Origin: UBA6049 sp965662345
GTDB taxonomy: Bacteria > Bacteroidota > Bacteroidia > Flavobacteriales_G > Salibacteraceae
NCBI GenBank assembly: GCA_965662345.1
Contig: CBFIHE010000013.1
Location: forward strand, 1-64,000
Direction of reading: 5' to 3'
Length of the DNA stretch: 64,000 nt
The first letter of the stretch is position 1; each line of letters begins with the position of its first letter. The position numbers were made by a program, and so were the translations under genes. The notes beneath the pieces were generated by a model. It did no database searches and had not been told where the DNA came from. It saw only the letters and a program-made list of their open reading frames with translations. This document shows, piece by piece, positions 52,927-62,222 of this stretch.

Positions 52927-55548
52927 ATGAAAAAGTACCATACTCTCACCAAAATCATATTCCCCGCTCTGTTTATAGCCGTTTTAACAAGTTGCGCACT
53001 TTTAAAACCCAAAGAACAAGCACCTGAGCACGTAGTATATCTAGATACGGTAGATGTGTACAACGAACCACCAGTATTTCCATACAGACCTTCAGAAACC
53101 AGAAAATGGGATATTATCCACACCAAATTAGATGTTCGTTTTGATTGGGAAAAACAGTACTTATACGGCAAAGCGGTGATTTCGCTAACTCCTTATTTCT
53201 ATTCTACAGATAAACTGGTTCTTGATGCCAAGGGGTTTGATGTGAATGAGGTTAGCTTAGTTCAAAACGATAAACGCAGAGAGATTCCTTTCTCATATGA
53301 CGGAATGTTTATTACCGCCAACCTGCCTTCAACATACACCCGCACAGACACGGCTACCCTCTTTATTGAGTACACTGCAAAACCTAACGAGTTAGAAGTA
53401 GATGGTGGCTCTGCAATTACTGATGCAAAAGGATTGTACTTTATAAACCCACTAGGAGAAGAAAAAGGAAAACCTATGCAAATTTGGACGCAAGGCGAAG
53501 TGGAAGCCAGCTCTTGCTGGTTCCCAACAATTGATGCACCAAATGAAAGAACCACTCAAGAAATTTGCATTACGGTACAAGACACGTTCAAAACCTTATC
53601 TAACGGCACACTGGAGTTCTCAACACAAAACGAAAACGGGACACGTACAGATTGCTGGGTGCAAAACAAACCCCACGCTCCTTATCTTTTTATGATGGCG
53701 GTTGGAGATTTCTCTGTGACCAAAGACCAGCATAACGACACCCTAGAACTTAGTTATTATGTAGAGCCAAAATACGGTCCTTATGCCCGAGACATTTTCG
53801 GGAAAACGGGTGAAATGATAGATGTGTACTCCAAATTACTGGGCGTTGAATATCCTTGGGACAAATATGCCCAAGTAGTAGTTCGCGACTATGTGTCTGG
53901 AGCTATGGAAAACACTTCTGCAGTAATTTTTGGTGAATTTGCCCAACGTACCAAACGTGAGCTTATTGATAATAGTCCAGAAGATGTTATTGCACATGAA
54001 CTCTTCCATCATTGGTTTGGAGATTTGGTTACCTGTGAGTCTTGGAGTAACCTGCCGCTAAATGAAAGCTTTGCTACTTATGGTGAGTATTTGTGGAGAG
54101 AAGCAGCTTACGGCAGAGCTATAGCAGACATTCACCTGCAAGAAGACCTAACTGGTTACTTATACGAGTTCCAGTCTGGAAAAGCGGTAGACCTAGTTCG
54201 CTTCCGCTATGATAAGCCAGATGATATGTTTGACAGTCACTCTTATGCTAAGGGAGGACGAATTCTACATATGTTGAGAAAGTACGTTGGCGATGAAGCC
54301 TTTTTTGAAGGACTGAAATTATACCTCAACCAAAATGCATTCAAACCTGCCGAAATGCACAACCTACGGTTAGCCATGGAAGAAATCACAGGAGAAGACC
54401 TCAATTGGTTCTTCAACCAATGGTTTTTTGATAAAGGTCATCCGCAACTGCGTGTTTCTTATGATTATAACGATTCTCTAAAGCAGCAAATCATTCATGT
54501 AGAACAACTTCAGAATCGCGAGAAATACCCGATATATCAGCTTCCAGTAGATGTAGACTTGCTTTACTCAGGTAATAGATCAGAGCGTAAACAAATTGAA
54601 ATCACTACTGCAGATACCTTTATAGCACTTGCTACATTAGAGAAACCCATAGCGGTAGATTTTGATGCAGAGAAAATGCTATTGGCTGAAATTGAAGAAC
54701 TTATGCCCATAGACTGGCATCTCGCACTGTATGATAGAAGTGATCTATATATAACCCAACGAAATGCAGTACAAGCTTTTGGCACGCACGCTATTAAAAA
54801 CACCTCTGCACGTGAGGCCTTGTTCAATGCGGTGAATAACCCGTTCTACGGAATAAGGCTTGAAGCCATTAAACAAGCCGAGATAATGTATAGATTAAAC
54901 GCGAATAGAGCCAAAGTTATGCTAGACTCATTAGCTTATCATGATTCTAAATCTACTGTTAGAGCTGAAGCTATTTTGGCAACTCTAGATTTTGGCACGC
55001 CAAATACGCAAGCGGTAGAAACAGCTTTAGGGGATAGTTCATACCTAGTTGTGATTTCTGCGTTAGAAACTCTGTTTGATATTGACAGTGTAAAGGCTAT
55101 AAATAAGGCAGAGCAATTTAAGGATGACCCCAATATGGAGTTAAGATTAATGTGCGCAGAGCTCTTTGCCATGAGTGGAAACCCAAGTTATGCAAACTTC
55201 TTCAACACCTTAGACGAAGAATTAACAGGGTTTGATCGCATCAGCTACTATGCACTTTTGCCCGTTTATGCCCTCAATACCAAAGATGACAACATACTTG
55301 AGAATGCTGTGCCTAGGCTAGAAAAAGGTGCTCTATCTAAATCTGCTTGGTACGTTAGGTATTACGCCATTGCTGGTCTGCAGCAAATTGAAGAATATTA
55401 TGCCTCAAAAGCTTCTGAAGCTAAAGACGAAAAAATCAAAGCCAAGTACGAGTTTAAAAAGTTAAAGGTAGCTGATGTATTGAAAAATGTAGCCGCCAAT
55501 ACGCGCGAAGATCAACTTAAAATGCTCTTGAAGAATGGAGCCGAATAA
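52927..55548 (+). CDS. M1-family zinc aminopeptidase, lipoprotein
   Basis: This protein of about 873 residues starts at ATG 52927, giving a lipoprotein signal (IAVLTSCALLK, lipid-modified Cys). The M1 substrate loop is VSGAMENTSAVIF (GAMEN-like), and the zinc site is HELFHHWFGDLVTCESWSNLPLNESFAT (HExxH...E). The C-terminal half, about 600-870, is helical like the HEAT-type domain of M1 enzymes. It probably trims peptides at the membrane or periplasm. The -7 box TAGCTTTG is 27 nt upstream. It runs convergent to rnhA with 3 nt between stops. Confidence 0.93.
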   Translation: MKKYHTLTKIIFPALFIAVLTSCALLKPKEQAPEHVVYLDTVDVYNEPPVFPYRPSETRKWDIIHTKLDVRFDWEKQYLYGKAVISLTPYFYSTDKLVLDAKGFDVNEVSLVQNDKRREIPFSYDGMFITANLPSTYTRTDTATLFIEYTAKPNELEVDGGSAITDAKGLYFINPLGEEKGKPMQIWTQGEVEASSCWFPTIDAPNERTTQEICITVQDTFKTLSNGTLEFSTQNENGTRTDCWVQNKPHAPYLFMMAVGDFSVTKDQHNDTLELSYYVEPKYGPYARDIFGKTGEMIDVYSKLLGVEYPWDKYAQVVVRDYVSGAMENTSAVIFGEFAQRTKRELIDNSPEDVIAHELFHHWFGDLVTCESWSNLPLNESFATYGEYLWREAAYGRAIADIHLQEDLTGYLYEFQSGKAVDLVRFRYDKPDDMFDSHSYAKGGRILHMLRKYVGDEAFFEGLKLYLNQNAFKPAEMHNLRLAMEEITGEDLNWFFNQWFFDKGHPQLRVSYDYNDSLKQQIIHVEQLQNREKYPIYQLPVDVDLLYSGNRSERKQIEITTADTFIALATLEKPIAVDFDAEKMLLAEIEELMPIDWHLALYDRSDLYITQRNAVQAFGTHAIKNTSAREALFNAVNNPFYGIRLEAIKQAEIMYRLNANRAKVMLDSLAYHDSKSTVRAEAILATLDFGTPNTQAVETALGDSSYLVVISALETLFDIDSVKAINKAEQFKDDPNMELRLMCAELFAMSGNPSYANFFNTLDEELTGFDRISYYALLPVYALNTKDDNILENAVPRLEKGALSKSAWYVRYYAIAGLQQIEEYYASKASEAKDEKIKAKYEFKKLKVADVLKNVAANTREDQLKMLLKNGAE

Positions 55549-55551
55549 TCG

Positions 55552-56034
55552 CTAGAACAGCCCTGCCTTACTTTCTCCTTTTTCTGATTGCTCAAACCCC
55601 ATGTCTGGTACAGTTGGTTTTGCAGAGGCAGCTGCAACCGCCAGTTTATCGCAACGTTCATTCTCTGGGATATTGGCATGTCCTTTTACCCAAACCATTT
55701 TCACTTTATGTCTTGGGTAAATGGTTAGAAACCGCTTCCAAAGGTCTTTATTCTTTTTCCCTTTAAAGCCCTTTTTCACCCACCCAAATACCCAGCCCAG
55801 CTCAATGGATTGTACCACATACTTTGAGTCTGAGTAAATGGTTACTTCATGAGCTTCACCTTTCAGTTGTTCCAGTGCCACTATTACCGCTAAAAGCTCC
55901 ATGCGGTTATTTGTAGTTCTACGAAAACCCCCTGAAAGTTCCTTGCGGTGCTTACCCGCAAGAAGAACAACTCCAAACCCGCCTGGACCTGGATTTCCTA
56001 GTGATGAACCATCTGTGTAAACTGTTATTTGCAT
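55552..56034 (-). CDS. rnhA: Ribonuclease HI
   Basis: This 160-residue enzyme has the four carboxylates of RNase HI: Asp8 (VYTDGSS), Glu46 (NNRMELLAV), Asp69 (YSDSKYVV) and Asp129 (ENERCDKLA), with the His119 loop (VKGHANIP). It cleaves RNA in RNA-DNA hybrids during replication. The start overlaps the stop of the M23 gene (TAATG-like), so both lie on one message, and the end faces the aminopeptidase gene 3 nt away. Confidence 0.95.
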   Translation of the reverse strand: MQITVYTDGSSLGNPGPGGFGVVLLAGKHRKELSGGFRRTTNNRMELLAVIVALEQLKGEAHEVTIYSDSKYVVQSIELGWVFGWVKKGFKGKKNKDLWKRFLTIYPRHKVKMVWVKGHANIPENERCDKLAVAAASAKPTVPDMGFEQSEKGESKAGLF

Positions 56035-56900
56035 TAAAACACAATGTAAAGTTCAGGATTAACGGCTTGTCCGTCTTCCCAAAGTTCAAAATGCAAATGG
56101 GGGCCTGTTGTATGCTCTCCAGAATTACCTACAATGGCAATAGCCTCACCTGCCTCTACCGCATCGCCTGGCTTCTTCAATAAAACAGAACAATGCTTAT
56201 AGCTACTCACTAAGTTATTGCGGTGCTGCAGTTGTATTACATAACCACTTTCGGTTGTCCAATCTGCCATTGTAACGGTTCCATCCATAATGGCTTTAAT
56301 AGCTTCATTCTCATCTGCAACTACATCTACACCGTAGTGTCTTTCTTCAGCATCAAAAGATGACGAAACAACACCTTTGATTGGAGTAAAGAAAAAATAC
56401 GTGCTCTTTGCTTGGTTTCCCTTCAAGTTCTGGTTGATTGTATACTCCTCTTCGTCTTCAATTTTGGCACGAAAAGCCGAGTCTGCATCACTTCTATCGT
56501 CTTGTATGTTGTCGTAAGCCTGATCTGGATTTATCTCACCCTCAATGGTATCATTCAAAGGCTCTCCTGATAGAATACGCCTTACATTCATGATATACCT
56601 ATCTCTTGTAGTTAGTTCATTTTCCAAGCTATCTGATTTAAATACGGCATAGGCAGCATTTCTCTTCGTTTCAATATCACTATATCCAGGTATATATTCT
56701 CGTAACGGAGTAAATGCAATTAAACTGGAAAGAGCAACAATGAGTACAATCAAAACAAGGCCTACATAAGTAAACACGTTAAGGGGTGTTAACTGCCAAG
56801 ACAAACGTTCTTCAAACGTATCATCATTCAGTAATACCAACCGATACTTGTGCTTGAGCTTATCTTTGAACTTTGCTTTATTTCCTGATTCAGACTGCAT
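56034..56900 (-). CDS. M23-family peptidase, membrane-anchored
   Basis: This protein of about 288 residues starts at ATG 56900 (MQSESGNKAKFKDKLKHKYR); a start at 56927 is also open. A short cytosolic part (KYRLVLLNDDTFEERLSW) is followed by one membrane helix (VFTYVGLVLIVLIVALSSLIAF). Then comes a linker and a LytM/M23 domain with the zinc motifs HYGVD and GPHLHFELWEDG. It cuts or remodels peptidoglycan cross-links in the periplasm. The paired arrangement with rnhA and the divergent sprE gene suggests cell-wall and surface-export work. Confidence 0.9.
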   Translation of the reverse strand: MQSESGNKAKFKDKLKHKYRLVLLNDDTFEERLSWQLTPLNVFTYVGLVLIVLIVALSSLIAFTPLREYIPGYSDIETKRNAAYAVFKSDSLENELTTRDRYIMNVRRILSGEPLNDTIEGEINPDQAYDNIQDDRSDADSAFRAKIEDEEEYTINQNLKGNQAKSTYFFFTPIKGVVSSSFDAEERHYGVDVVADENEAIKAIMDGTVTMADWTTESGYVIQLQHRNNLVSSYKHCSVLLKKPGDAVEAGEAIAIVGNSGEHTTGPHLHFELWEDGQAVNPELYIVF

Positions 56901-57027
56901 GAATGCGGCAAATATCTTAAAAACCATGGGTTACCGCGCAAATGAGCAGCCGCAGTCTTTAAAATAAAATAATTTTGGCCGCTTGAAGTTATCTTCACTC
57001 AATACAACGTTGATGATTCCTACGCGC

Positions 57028-59676
57028 ATGCGTGCATACCGTTTTTTGTTTTCTGTGGCGTTCATTGCTGCTGTGCTATTGCTATCGCGATGCTCTACTG
57101 AAAAAACAGGCTGGGCACATCGTACCTATCACAATATCAATGCTCGCTTTAATGGCTATTTCAACGCCAAAGAGAAGGTGAAGGAGTCTATGGCAACCTT
57201 TGAAGAAAGCTATGAAGAAGACTACACGCGCTTACTTCCAGTCTTCATCCAGACCAATGAGCAAAGTGCGCAAACTGTGTTGGCAGATATGGATGTTGCC
57301 ATTGAAAAGTGCTCCAAAGTAATTAATAGGCACAGCATAGAAAAGCGAAATGATGAGTATGTAAAGTGGATTGATGAATGCTATTTTGTGATTGGTCAGG
57401 CTAATTATCATAAAATGGAGTTTGCTCAGTCTAAGCAGTTTTTTGAGTTTGTCTCCAAAAAGTATAAAGACCAAGAAACCAAATACGATGCTATGGTTTG
57501 GCTTGCCAGAACTTACATTAGGCAAGAAAACTACATGAAGGCAGAGCGCATACTCAGATTAGCCGAGGGCGATGAAGGTTTTCCCGAGCGACTCCTTCCT
57601 GAACTGAGAAAAATATACACAGACCTTTATATTCAACAGAAGAATTACCCCCTTGCGTTACCAGAGCTAAAACTTGCTACCCAAATTGCTACCAATAAAA
57701 AGGATCGCACCCGGTTAACATTTCTATTGGGTCAGATTTATGCAGAGCAGGGTGAATATCAAAATGCATCTATGGCCTACAAGCGAGTTATCGCAATGCA
57801 TCCCGACTACAAAATGACTTTTTACGCAAAGATTCAACTGGCCTTGTCATACAATACCGAATATGGTGGCCGTGATGAGATTCGTAAAGAGCTATACAAA
57901 ATGCTGGCTGATGAGAAATATATAGAATTCAGAGATCAAATCTATTACGGCCTTGCTATGATGGATGAGCAAGAAGGAAATATTCCTGCCACTCTAGAAA
58001 ATCTGCAAAACTCTGTTGATGCGAGCATTAACAACAATAACCAGAAAGGGAAAAGCTTCTTGAAAATGGGTGAGATTCATTTTGAACAAAGAAAATATCG
58101 CCCTGCCCAAGCTTACTACGACTCGTGTACCTCATTCCTTAGTCCAGACTATCCTGAATATGAAGATATCGTTCGAATTGCTCAAAACTTAGATGATTTG
58201 GTCACCCAAATACTAATCATAGAAGAGCAAGATAGCTTACTCAGGGTCGCTCGTATGTCTGAGAATGAGCGCGACAGGCTTATTGCAGAAATTATTCAGA
58301 ACAAACTTGAGGAACAAGAAAGAGAGGAAGCAGAGTTTGAAGCAGCACAATTTGCAGAATCACAAAACGACCCCTTTGGTTCTGGTGGTGTAGAAAACCC
58401 TAGCATAGGTGGACCTCCTTCACCAGGTGGCAATAAATGGTATTTCTATAATCCAGCAACGGTAGGCTTTGGCGCAGGCGAATTCCGAAGAATTTGGGGA
58501 AGCAGAAGAAATGAAGATAACTGGAGAAGATCTGATAAGACCCAGCTTGATCCTGTTGAAATTGAAGAAACTATTGAAGATACAGGCTCTACAGAATTCA
58601 TAGTAGATAATACAGGAGATACCATTCGAGTAAGCAACGATTGGGAAGACCCCTCTTATTGGCTAAAAGACCTTCCGTTCACAGAAGAACAACAAACCGC
58701 ATCTGAAGATATTATTATTGATGCATATAGAGCACTAGCCATTGTTTACAAAGAGCAAATGCTAGATTTACCAGAGGCTATACACACGCTAGACACCATG
58801 AATCAGCGCTTTGCACCGCACAAGTACCAAGTGGGTGTATACTATCGCTTGTACCGCATGCATACTGAGCTCATGAATGAGAGTAAGGCGGCATTCTACA
58901 AAAACAAAATACTGCAGGAATATCCCGATTCAGACTTTGCAAAAATCTTACGCGATCCTGATTACTTCTCTAAAGCAAGCGAAGCCGAGCAAGCGGCTAC
59001 TGAATATTACAACACCACGTATGGGTATTACAATAGAGAATACTACTACCAAACCATTAAAAACTGTGATATCGCTTTACAACGCTTCTCAGAATCAGAG
59101 CTTATTCCAAAGTTTAAATTGTTAAGGGCCTTGGCATCTGGCCAAGAAGAAGGAAGAGAAAGTCTAATTCAGAATCTTCAAGCACTGGCTAAAGAATACG
59201 AAGGTGAGGAAGTAGGAGAAAAAGCAACCCAATTGCTAGCAGTGCTTCAAAAGCCTGAAGAGCCAGAAGAAGAAGAGGAAAAAGAAGAAGAAGAGCCTTC
59301 TCCATATACTTACGAGCCAAATACAAAGCACAACTTTGTAGTGCTCTTGCCACAAAATAAAGGCAGCTTGCTGGTTATGAAGAATTCCATCTCTAGCTAC
59401 AACCAAAAAAATTACCGCATGGAAGGGCTAAAATCAAGAAACACCATCTTGAAAACAGACACCCATATGGTTGCTGTACAGAGTTTTAATGATGCAGAGC
59501 GCGGACTTACCTATTTCAACAACTTCAACAACAATGAATCAGGGTTAAAATTCATTAACGACAACCAATTCCCACGCTTCATTATTTCTTACAACAACTA
59601 CGCTGTATTCTACCAGCGTAAAGATGTATCTGAATATTTAGAGTTCTTTCAAAAACACTATTTAGAAGAGAAATAG
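57028..59676 (+). CDS. sprE: SprE/PorW-like TPR lipoprotein of the T9SS/gliding machinery
   Basis: This protein of about 882 residues has a lipoprotein signal (MRAYRFLFSVAFIAAVLLLSRC). ATGs at 56983 and 57013 are also in frame. Near the N-terminus HRTYHNINARFNGYFNAKEK is close to the start seen in SprE/PorW proteins. Some ten TPR-like helical repeats follow (YNTEYGG, then YYDSCTSFLSPDYPEY). Residues 760-790 are Glu-rich. SprE is needed for T9SS and gliding in relatives. It is divergent from the M23 peptidase and followed 46 nt later by bactofilin. The SprE assignment is by eye. Confidence 0.75.
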   Translation: MRAYRFLFSVAFIAAVLLLSRCSTEKTGWAHRTYHNINARFNGYFNAKEKVKESMATFEESYEEDYTRLLPVFIQTNEQSAQTVLADMDVAIEKCSKVINRHSIEKRNDEYVKWIDECYFVIGQANYHKMEFAQSKQFFEFVSKKYKDQETKYDAMVWLARTYIRQENYMKAERILRLAEGDEGFPERLLPELRKIYTDLYIQQKNYPLALPELKLATQIATNKKDRTRLTFLLGQIYAEQGEYQNASMAYKRVIAMHPDYKMTFYAKIQLALSYNTEYGGRDEIRKELYKMLADEKYIEFRDQIYYGLAMMDEQEGNIPATLENLQNSVDASINNNNQKGKSFLKMGEIHFEQRKYRPAQAYYDSCTSFLSPDYPEYEDIVRIAQNLDDLVTQILIIEEQDSLLRVARMSENERDRLIAEIIQNKLEEQEREEAEFEAAQFAESQNDPFGSGGVENPSIGGPPSPGGNKWYFYNPATVGFGAGEFRRIWGSRRNEDNWRRSDKTQLDPVEIEETIEDTGSTEFIVDNTGDTIRVSNDWEDPSYWLKDLPFTEEQQTASEDIIIDAYRALAIVYKEQMLDLPEAIHTLDTMNQRFAPHKYQVGVYYRLYRMHTELMNESKAAFYKNKILQEYPDSDFAKILRDPDYFSKASEAEQAATEYYNTTYGYYNREYYYQTIKNCDIALQRFSESELIPKFKLLRALASGQEEGRESLIQNLQALAKEYEGEEVGEKATQLLAVLQKPEEPEEEEEKEEEEPSPYTYEPNTKHNFVVLLPQNKGSLLVMKNSISSYNQKNYRMEGLKSRNTILKTDTHMVAVQSFNDAERGLTYFNNFNNNESGLKFINDNQFPRFIISYNNYAVFYQRKDVSEYLEFFQKHYLEEK

Positions 59677-59722
59677 TAGAGTTTATCTGAAAACCTACCT
59701 TTGCAATCCTTAAACAACACAT

Positions 59723-60145
59723 ATGTTTTCCAAAAACAAAAACATGGCAAAAGGAAACGACCTTGATGGTGCTTCAAGAAATCACATTGCACAAGGCACA
59801 CGAATTAAAGGTGATGTAGAAACCGATGGTGATCTTCGAATAGATGGAACACTAGAAGGTAGCATCGTATCCAAAGGGAAATTAGTAGTGGGTAACTCTG
59901 GAAAAATAATTGGAGATATCAAATGCCAAAACGCGAATATCTCTGGTGCCATTGAAGGTAACATGTTGGTAAGCGAAATGCTAACTGTTTCCTCTACGGG
60001 CCAATTCTCTGGAGACCTCACCTACGGTAAAATGTCTGTAGAACCAGGAGCTCAACTTGAAGGTTCTTTCACCATAGCTGGAAAGGTTAAAGACATTACC
60101 TCTAATGACAGATCAAAAAAAGCCCAAGCAGAAAGGACAGCTTAA
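59723..60145 (+). CDS. Bactofilin (polymer-forming cytoskeletal protein)
   Basis: This 140-residue protein has the bactofilin core: IAQGTRIKGDVETDGDLRIDGTLEGSI, then right-handed beta-helix rungs such as LVVGNSGKIIGDIKCQNANISG. Bactofilins form membrane-associated filaments that scaffold cell-wall synthesis or appendages. The end overlaps the start of the ATP-synthase-accessory gene by 41 nt, so the two are on one message. Its neighbours are a cell-wall peptidase and a surface-export protein. Confidence 0.9.
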   Translation: MFSKNKNMAKGNDLDGASRNHIAQGTRIKGDVETDGDLRIDGTLEGSIVSKGKLVVGNSGKIIGDIKCQNANISGAIEGNMLVSEMLTVSSTGQFSGDLTYGKMSVEPGAQLEGSFTIAGKVKDITSNDRSKKAQAERTA

Positions 60146-60335
60146 CACGCTTGTTAAGTTTTCAGGCTTGGGAATTCAAATGGGAGTTACCATCTATCTA
60201 GGCGTACTTGCTGGTGAATGGTTAGATGGGCAGTATCCAAATGAAAAAGGCTGGTTTAAAATAGGCTGTACGCTACTAGCGGTTGCGCTAGCTATGTACT
60301 CTGTTATCGCAGAAGTGAATAAATCACAATCATGA
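60105..60335 (+). CDS. AtpZ/AtpI-like ATP synthase accessory protein
   Basis: This 76-residue protein has two membrane helices (GIQMGVTIYLGVLAGEWLDG and KIGCTLLAVALAMYSVI). It matches the AtpZ/AtpI-type proteins that stand before the ATP synthase genes and help c-ring assembly or ion supply. The ATG at 60105 lies within bactofilin, and the first downstream Met in this frame is internal, so the 41-nt overlap appears real. It overlaps the next gene by 4 nt (ATGA). Confidence 0.8.
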   Translation: MTDQKKPKQKGQLNTLVKFSGLGIQMGVTIYLGVLAGEWLDGQYPNEKGWFKIGCTLLAVALAMYSVIAEVNKSQS

Positions 60336-60712
60336 AAACCGTTGCTAGGTATAACGTTCTGGTTTTTATCCTTCTTGCAGCAGCTTTCGCTTTACACATG
60401 CTCTACAGGCAACATGCAGATATACCCTATCATCAACATTTAGCTTACCGGGCCTATTTGTTCAACTATATAATGGCGGCTATTACTGGCAGTGCATTGT
60501 TTGTGTTCAGGTTTAAGTTCGCAGCCAGCCTTGGTTTTATTTTTTTTGGTTCAAGTCTTCTAAAATTCGCACTCTTTTTTGTCTTTTTCTATCCAACCTA
60601 TCACGCAGATGGTGATGTTGGAAAATATGAATTCATCACTTTTTTCATTCCGTACGCTTTGGCATTAACAGCTGAAACACGATTCTTAGTTATTGAGATG
60701 AATAAACTCTGA
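60332..60712 (+). CDS. DUF6168-like membrane protein
   Basis: This 126-residue protein has four membrane helices (VLVFILLAAAFALHML, IMAAITGSALFVFRF, LKFALFFVFFYPTY and ITFFIPYALALTAETRF). It matches the small membrane protein family commonly placed between atpZ and atpB in Flavobacteriales. Function is unknown; the place in the operon suggests it supports ATP synthase assembly. It begins inside the end of the atpZ-like gene. Confidence 0.7.
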   Translation: MKTVARYNVLVFILLAAAFALHMLYRQHADIPYHQHLAYRAYLFNYIMAAITGSALFVFRFKFAASLGFIFFGSSLLKFALFFVFFYPTYHADGDVGKYEFITFFIPYALALTAETRFLVIEMNKL

Positions 60713-60809
60713 ATAAACTGAACAAGTTGGTCATTTTATCTGCCATTGGCAACCATGCCTTTTCCTCTGATTTTCAGCATCTCCCACCAAAATTCAACAC
60801 CTTCACAGA

Positions 60810-60841
60810 TTAAACTAAAAATAGTGGGTTTAAACTAAAAA
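60810..60841 (+). repeat. Direct repeat upstream of the atpB promoter
   Basis: TTAAACTAAAAA occurs twice exactly (60810-60821 and 60830-60841) with a 20-bp period, two helical turns apart. It ends 7 nt before the -7 box at 60849. It looks like paired binding sites for a regulator on one face of the helix. Confidence 0.45.
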
Positions 60842-60848
60842 GAATGAG

Positions 60849-60856
60849 TAGTTTTG
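60849..60856 (+). promoter_or_regulatory. -7 box of atpB (TAGTTTTG)
   Basis: TAGTTTTG matches TAnnTTTG exactly and is 24 nt before the ATG at 60881. The upstream in-frame TTG at 60854 lies within the box and is therefore excluded as the start. Confidence 0.6.
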
Positions 60857-60880
60857 CCGCGATTTTCAAGACGGAAAAAG

Positions 60881-61990
60881 ATGCCAAGCAAATTGCTCAA
60901 TTCAGCACTCGCAGTACTATTCTCCCTAGCGATAAGCGCCACTTCTTATGCGCAACATACTGAAAACGAAGAAGCTCAACATGAGCATCAACACCAAACT
61001 GAGCAGGTAGAGCATGGCATGCCTGAACATGGAAAATCGGCAATAGAAGACGAGATTTCAGAAACCATTGACCATCACTTAATCGATGAGCACGGTTTCA
61101 CCTTGGTGCACGGTGTAAGCTTTCCGCTTCCTGTAATTCTTATTGACGAAGGCGTTCATTTCTTCATGTCTTCTGCGTTTCACCATGGAGAAGAAGTGGT
61201 TGAATCCAACGGAAAATATTATGCTTTACATCACGGCAAAATCTACAGAACTGATGCTGCTGGTACTTTTGAGTATGATGAACATCACCATCCCACAAAC
61301 GCTCAACCACTTGATTTATCCATTACAAAGAATGTATTAGCCATTATTCTTATGGCAGTGCTTATGATTGTGTTAATGAAAGGAGCTGCTAAATCGTACG
61401 AAAAAGGACCTATACCTACCGGATTTGGTAGATTCTTAGAGCCGCTCGTAATTTTTGTACGTGATGAAATAGCTATTCCCAACATTGGTGAGAAGCACTA
61501 CAAGAAATACATGAATTATTTACTTACGGTGTTTTTCTTCGTTTGGTTCATGAACTTAGCAGGAATGCTCCCTCTTGGGCTGAATGTAACAGGAAACATT
61601 GCTGTTACCTTTTCATTAGCCATTCTTACCTTCATCATTACGCAGTTTACAGCAAACAAGAATTATTGGGGCCACATCTTCTGGATGCCAGGAGTTCCCA
61701 CTCCTATGAAAATCATTTTGGCACCAATTGAGCTGTTGGGCGTATTCATTAAGCCTTTCGCTCTTATGATTCGTTTATACGCCAACATTAAAGCGGGACA
61801 CGTGGTGTTAATGAGCCTAATTGGATTGATGTTTATCTTCCAAAACTGGGGCGCTAAAGGAGCATTTTTTGGACTAACCTTCTTGTTATCATTACTAGAA
61901 TTATTGGTTGCAGCACTTCAAGCATACATCTTTACTATGTTGTCTGCTTTGTACTTTGGTGCAGCCGTAGAAGAACACGACCATCATTAA
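60881..61990 (+). CDS. atpB: ATP synthase F0 subunit a, with long His-rich exported N-terminus
   Basis: This 369-residue protein (E. coli has 271) starts at ATG 60881. It has an N-terminal signal-like helix (LLNSALAVLFSLAISATSYAQ) and a polar, His-rich segment (HTENEEAQHEHQHQTEQVEH) of about 100 residues before the membrane part. The core carries five helices and the essential Arg in MIRLYANIKAGHV. It conducts protons with the c-ring. The end EEHDHH is also His-rich. It is the first gene of atpB-E-F-H-A with its own promoter. Confidence 0.93.
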   Translation: MPSKLLNSALAVLFSLAISATSYAQHTENEEAQHEHQHQTEQVEHGMPEHGKSAIEDEISETIDHHLIDEHGFTLVHGVSFPLPVILIDEGVHFFMSSAFHHGEEVVESNGKYYALHHGKIYRTDAAGTFEYDEHHHPTNAQPLDLSITKNVLAIILMAVLMIVLMKGAAKSYEKGPIPTGFGRFLEPLVIFVRDEIAIPNIGEKHYKKYMNYLLTVFFFVWFMNLAGMLPLGLNVTGNIAVTFSLAILTFIITQFTANKNYWGHIFWMPGVPTPMKIILAPIELLGVFIKPFALMIRLYANIKAGHVVLMSLIGLMFIFQNWGAKGAFFGLTFLLSLLELLVAALQAYIFTMLSALYFGAAVEEHDHH

Positions 61991-62018
61991 TTAGTAACTG
62001 TTTAAATCCAAATAAATC

Positions 62019-62210
62019 ATGGAAATTCCAGCTATTGTAGGTGCAGGTTTGATCGTAATCGGTGCCGGTATGGGTATCGGTAGAATTGGTGGATCAGCGA
62101 TGGAAGCTATCGCTCGTCAGCCAGAAGCTGCCGGTAAAATTCAAACAGCAATGTTGATTGCAGCAGCGCTTATTGAAGGTATTGGTTTCGCAGCACTTTT
62201 CGCAGCGTAG
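62019..62210 (+). CDS. atpE: ATP synthase F0 subunit c
   Basis: This 63-residue protein has two membrane helices separated by the conserved polar loop RQPEA. The ion-binding Glu lies in ALIEGIGFAAL. The Ser/Thr following Glu in sodium-type rings is replaced by Gly, and no matching Gln is seen in helix 1, so the ring is likely proton-driven. It starts 28 nt after atpB and is followed by a strong terminator-like hairpin. Confidence 0.95.
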   Translation: MEIPAIVGAGLIVIGAGMGIGRIGGSAMEAIARQPEAAGKIQTAMLIAAALIEGIGFAALFAA

Positions 62211-62222
62211 CAAATCCAACTT

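Noticed and set aside
62019..62210. Sodium-driven c-ring
   Set aside because: The Glu is followed by Gly and the helix-1 Gln is absent, which fits the proton-type signature instead.
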